This document shows positions 61,304 to 64,000 of a stretch of 64,000 nt of DNA, in pieces (positions within the stretch are counted from its first letter, which is position 1; the number at the start of each line of letters is the position of its first letter). Both the position numbers and the translations under genes were made by a program. The stretch lies in contig CAWADT010000015.1 in the NCBI GenBank assembly GCA_963780865.1, positions 62,001 through 126,000 of the forward strand. Reading direction: 5' to 3'. The notes under the pieces were generated by a model. It saw nothing but the letters and a program-made list of their open reading frames with translations. It made no database searches and was not told the origin of the DNA. Origin of the DNA: FEN-1073 sp963780865. GTDB lineage: Bacteria > Chloroflexota > Anaerolineae > Anaerolineales > RBG-16-64-43.

Positions 61304-61321
61304 AAGCGTTCACGTTCCGCG

Positions 61322-63232
61322 CTACATCGGCTTGAATTCGCCCTCGACCACATCCCCGCTCCCGCCCCCCGGCTCCGGGCCCGGCCCACCGCCGGGGGTG
61401 CCGCCGGGGGTCTGCTGGGGTCCGCCTCCGCTCCCGTACATCGAGGAGCCGACGGCCTGCAGAGCGCGGGCCAGTTCGTCGGCCGCGCGTTGGATGGCCG
61501 GAAGGTCCTTGCCCTGCAGCGCACTGCGCAGCGAGGTTACTTTGGCGTTCACATCGTCGCGCGCGGCGGAGGGGATTTTATCCCCCAGTTCGCGCAGGGT
61601 TTTTTCCGCGCTGTAGATCGCGCTGTCGGCGGCGTTGCGGATTTCGATTTCCTCCTTGCGCTTGCGGTCCTCGTCGCGGTGGGTATCGGCCTCGCGCGTC
61701 ATCCGCTCCACCTCGTCCTTGGCGAGCCCCGAAGACGGCTGGATGGTGATGTGCTGCGAGCGGCTGGTGGCTTTGTCCTGCGCCGTCACCTTGAGGATGC
61801 CGTCGGCGTCGATGTCGAAAGTGACTTCCACCTGCGGGATTCCCCGCGGCGAGGGCGGGATGCCGTCGAGGATGAATTTCCCGAGCGACTTGTTGTCTCC
61901 CGCCATCGGGCGTTCGCCCTGCACCACGTGGATTTCCACGCTGGTCTGCATGTCCGACGCGGTGGAAAAGATCTGGCTCTTGCGCGCCGGGATCGTGGTG
62001 TTGCGTTCGATCAGCGGAGTGGCGACGCCTCCCAGCGTTTCCACGCTAAGCGTGAGCGGGGTGACGTCCAGGAGGAGAATATCCTTTACTTCGCCGCCCA
62101 GTACGCCGGCCTGGATCGCCGCGCCAGCCGCCACCACCTCATCCGGGTTCACGCCCTTGTGCGGCTCCTTGCCGAAGATTTTCTTCACCGCTTCCTGCAC
62201 GGCCGGCATGCGCGTCATTCCGCCCACCAGGACCACTTCGTTGATGTCCGCCGGTTTGAGCCGCGCGTCCTCGAGCGCCCGGTTGACGGGCTGGACCGAG
62301 CGGTCGATCAGGTCGCCGGTGAGTTGTTCGAGCTTGGCCCGCGTGAGGGTCATGGTCAGGTGCTTGGGGCCGCTGGCGTCGGCGGTGATGAACGGCAGGT
62401 TGATCTCGCTTTGCAGCACCGTCGACAGTTCGATCTTGGCTTTCTCGGCGGCTTCCTTGAGCCGCTGGAGCGCCTGACGGTCCTTGCGCAAATCGATCCC
62501 TTCACTCTTCTGGAACTCGTCGGCAATCCAGGTGATCACCCGCTGGTCGAAATCGTCGCCGCCCAGGAAGGTGTCGCCGTTGGTGGATTTCACCTCGAAG
62601 ACCCCGTCGCCCACGTCGAGGATGGAGATATCGAACGTCCCTCCGCCCAGGTCGTAGACGGCGATGGTCTCGTCCTTTTTCTTGTCGAGGCCGTAGGAGA
62701 GCGACGAGGCGGTCGGCTCATTGATGATCCGCATCACGTCCAGGCCCGCGATCTGCCCCGCGTCTTTGGTGGCCTGGCGCTGCGAGTCGTTGAAGTAGGC
62801 CGGCACCGTAATCACCGCCTGGGTGATCGACTGCCCGAGATACCCCTCGGCGTCGGTTTTAAGTTTGGCCAGGATCATCGCGGAAATTTCCGGCGGCGAG
62901 TATTCCTTTCCGCCCATATGCACGCGGATGTCGCCGTTGGAGGCCGCGGTCACTTTGAAGGGCACGAGCGTAATGGCGCGCTGCACTTCGGGGTCGCTGA
63001 ATTTACGGCCCATGAACCGCTTGATGGAGAAGATCGTGTTTTCCGAATTCACCACCGCTTGGCGCCGGGCCAACTGGCCCACCAGCCGCTCCCCGGTTTT
63101 CGGATTGACCGCCACCACCGAAGGAACGAGCGGGGATCCCTCCGCGGCGGGGATGACCTTCGGGTCGCCGCCTTCCATCACCGCGACGACGGAATTGGTG
63201 GTGCCCAGATCGATGCCGATAATTTTGCCCAT
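61322..63232 (-). CDS. dnaK: Chaperone DnaK (Hsp70)
   Basis: 636 residues. ATPase motifs are IGIDLGTTNSVVAV, YDLGGGTFDISIL and VLVGGMTRMP; the linker is DILLLDVTP; the C-terminus is Gly/Pro-rich and ends EGEFKPM. ATG at 63232 follows AGAAGGAG; a 60-residue upstream extension overlaps grpE and is rejected. Confidence 0.98.
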   Translation of the reverse strand: MGKIIGIDLGTTNSVVAVMEGGDPKVIPAAEGSPLVPSVVAVNPKTGERLVGQLARRQAVVNSENTIFSIKRFMGRKFSDPEVQRAITLVPFKVTAASNGDIRVHMGGKEYSPPEISAMILAKLKTDAEGYLGQSITQAVITVPAYFNDSQRQATKDAGQIAGLDVMRIINEPTASSLSYGLDKKKDETIAVYDLGGGTFDISILDVGDGVFEVKSTNGDTFLGGDDFDQRVITWIADEFQKSEGIDLRKDRQALQRLKEAAEKAKIELSTVLQSEINLPFITADASGPKHLTMTLTRAKLEQLTGDLIDRSVQPVNRALEDARLKPADINEVVLVGGMTRMPAVQEAVKKIFGKEPHKGVNPDEVVAAGAAIQAGVLGGEVKDILLLDVTPLTLSVETLGGVATPLIERNTTIPARKSQIFSTASDMQTSVEIHVVQGERPMAGDNKSLGKFILDGIPPSPRGIPQVEVTFDIDADGILKVTAQDKATSRSQHITIQPSSGLAKDEVERMTREADTHRDEDRKRKEEIEIRNAADSAIYSAEKTLRELGDKIPSAARDDVNAKVTSLRSALQGKDLPAIQRAADELARALQAVGSSMYGSGGGPQQTPGGTPGGGPGPEPGGGSGDVVEGEFKPM

Positions 63233-63254
63233 CTTGTTTTCTCCTTCTAAATTT

Positions 63255-63854
63255 TCATCCGTTTTCCGGAGGCGGATTGGCCTCGGCCCGGCAGGCCACC
63301 CGCACCTGAGCCGGACGGAGCACCCGATCGCCCAAACGGTATCCGCACCGGATGGTTCCCAGAATTTCTCCGTCCTTTTTGTCCGGACAAGGCTCCATCG
63401 TGACGGCCTCATGCAGACCGGGGTCGAATTCCGAACCCGTTTGCGCCTCGAAGGAAGTGACCCCTTCCGCTTCCAGCGCCGCCACTCCCTTGCGGTAGAT
63501 TATTTCCACCCCCGCGGCCCATTGCCCCGGGTTTTCCGCGGCTGACTTTTCTTTCAGCGCCCGCTCGAAATCATCCAGGATCGGGAACCAGCGCGAGGCG
63601 GCCCGGCCGACGGCCTGGATCCGGGCTTCGGCTTCATTGCGCTCGATCCGCTTGCGATAATTCGAAAAATCGGCCTGCGTGCGTTTCCATCCGTCCAGAT
63701 ACTCGTCGGCTTGGGCCCGGGCTTTTTCCAATTCGGCCTGAACCGAAGAGGGCGCCTCGACGGCCGCGGACGCTTCCTCCGGCGCCGGCTCCGAAGGAAT
63801 CGGCGCTTCTTCCGTTGAATGTTTTTCGTGCGGCAACTTCTTTTTTTCCGTCAT
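63255..63854 (-). CDS. grpE: Nucleotide exchange factor GrpE
   Basis: 199 residues: acidic N-terminus, long helix (about 40-90) with DGWKRTQADFSNYRKR, and C-terminal beta domain with EFDPGLHEAV, GTIRCGYRLGDRVLRPAQVRV. First gene of grpE-dnaK-dnaJ-prmA. No CIRCE is visible upstream within the window. Confidence 0.96.
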   Translation of the reverse strand: MTEKKKLPHEKHSTEEAPIPSEPAPEEASAAVEAPSSVQAELEKARAQADEYLDGWKRTQADFSNYRKRIERNEAEARIQAVGRAASRWFPILDDFERALKEKSAAENPGQWAAGVEIIYRKGVAALEAEGVTSFEAQTGSEFDPGLHEAVTMEPCPDKKDGEILGTIRCGYRLGDRVLRPAQVRVACRAEANPPPENG

Positions 63855-63868
63855 GGGCTTTCGCGTTT

Positions 63869-63886
63869 ATCCCGCTCTCGCGGGAT
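63869..63886. other. Short perfect hairpin in grpE leader
   Basis: ATCCCGC-TCTC-GCGGGAT, a 7-bp stem with 4-nt loop, 14 nt upstream of the grpE ATG. It might influence translation or be a small repeat. Confidence 0.5.
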
Positions 63887-63898
63887 GATGATTACCCC

Positions 63899-63950
63899 GC
63901 AGCTTGCCCCGCACTCCAATATATTAATGGAAGAATGCGGGGCTTGCTGC
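63899..63950. repeat. Imperfect inverted repeat upstream of grpE
   Basis: GCAGC-TTG-CCCCGCA on the left and TGCGGGG-CTT-GCTGC on the right face each other across an A/T-rich centre with TAATATATT-like symmetry. Confidence 0.6.
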
Positions 63951-64000
63951 GCAGTTCTTGGGGGTTGCGCTCCTTGATACCGCGCGGTCATTTATTTTCC

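Noticed and set aside
63855..64000. CIRCE element before grpE
   Set aside because: The inverted repeat at 63899-63950 lacks GCACTC/GAGTGC half-sites and the 9-bp spacing.

Overview
This window looks like chromosomal DNA of an uncultured Chloroflexota bacterium, most likely of the Anaerolineae type. That placement is an inference from gene content, because no rRNA or other phylogenetic marker is present. The clues are an archaeal-style mevalonate entry cluster (thiolase, DUF35 OB-fold protein, HMG-CoA synthase, class II HMG-CoA reductase), fused 2-oxoacid:ferredoxin oxidoreductase subunits, several secreted LysM or Thr/Pro-linker lipoproteins, peptidoglycan-related genes (PBP1, L,D-transpeptidases, VanW), and Tat-type and lipobox signals. 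DNA is GC-rich. No CRISPR array, tRNA, rRNA, transposase or phage gene was seen.

Layout. 1-1222: end of a PHP-domain gene facing a LysM lipoprotein across a shared terminator. 1520-5551: mevalonate cluster on the minus strand. 5833-11238: sugar MFS transporter, GH1 beta-glucosidase, then a LysM lipoprotein - PlsC - GNAT cluster whose last two genes are each interrupted by one extra base. 11571-17995: esterase (interrupted), CDF metal transporter, large class A PBP and MaoC hydratase. 18195-19330: arsR-arsM with two matching operator palindromes. 19418-23446: envelope-stress-like module of ECF sigma factor, overlapping membrane protein and divergent DUF4097 repeat protein. 23660-30168: receiver-Roadblock protein overlapping polA, then a CapA-like lipoprotein and queG. 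30326-40164: LysM protein, groES-groEL under a CIRCE element, receiver protein, interrupted L,D-transpeptidase, Trm112-like protein, metF, SDR, VanW protein and a phospholipase D-like protein. 40676-51947: orphan AmmeMemoRadiSam radical SAM enzyme, a repeat-rich spacer, PH-SHOCT protein (interrupted start), and two paralogous korAB pairs flanking two secreted proteins. 51981-59037: YjbQ, then a plus-strand run of L,D-transpeptidase, ccdA, tlpA-like, DUF2085, pgeF, yggS, yggT, yggU, rpsU and infA. 59077-63854: grpE-dnaK-dnaJ-prmA on the minus strand.

How it works together: isoprenoid precursor supply, ferredoxin-dependent carbon metabolism, cell-wall synthesis and remodelling, and protein folding dominate. 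Regulation can be read directly at three sites: arsR (operator between consensus -35 and -10), groES (consensus promoter plus CIRCE) and rpsU (perfect sigma-70 promoter with a leader of about 240 nt). Several genes have TATAAT only 6-8 nt before ATG, which predicts leaderless transcripts.

Two window-wide patterns stand out. First, six genes, including dnaJ, are each broken by a single surplus base in a short homopolymer, which points to assembly error or recent decay. Second, the intergenic spaces carry at least six families of small inverted or interspersed repeats.
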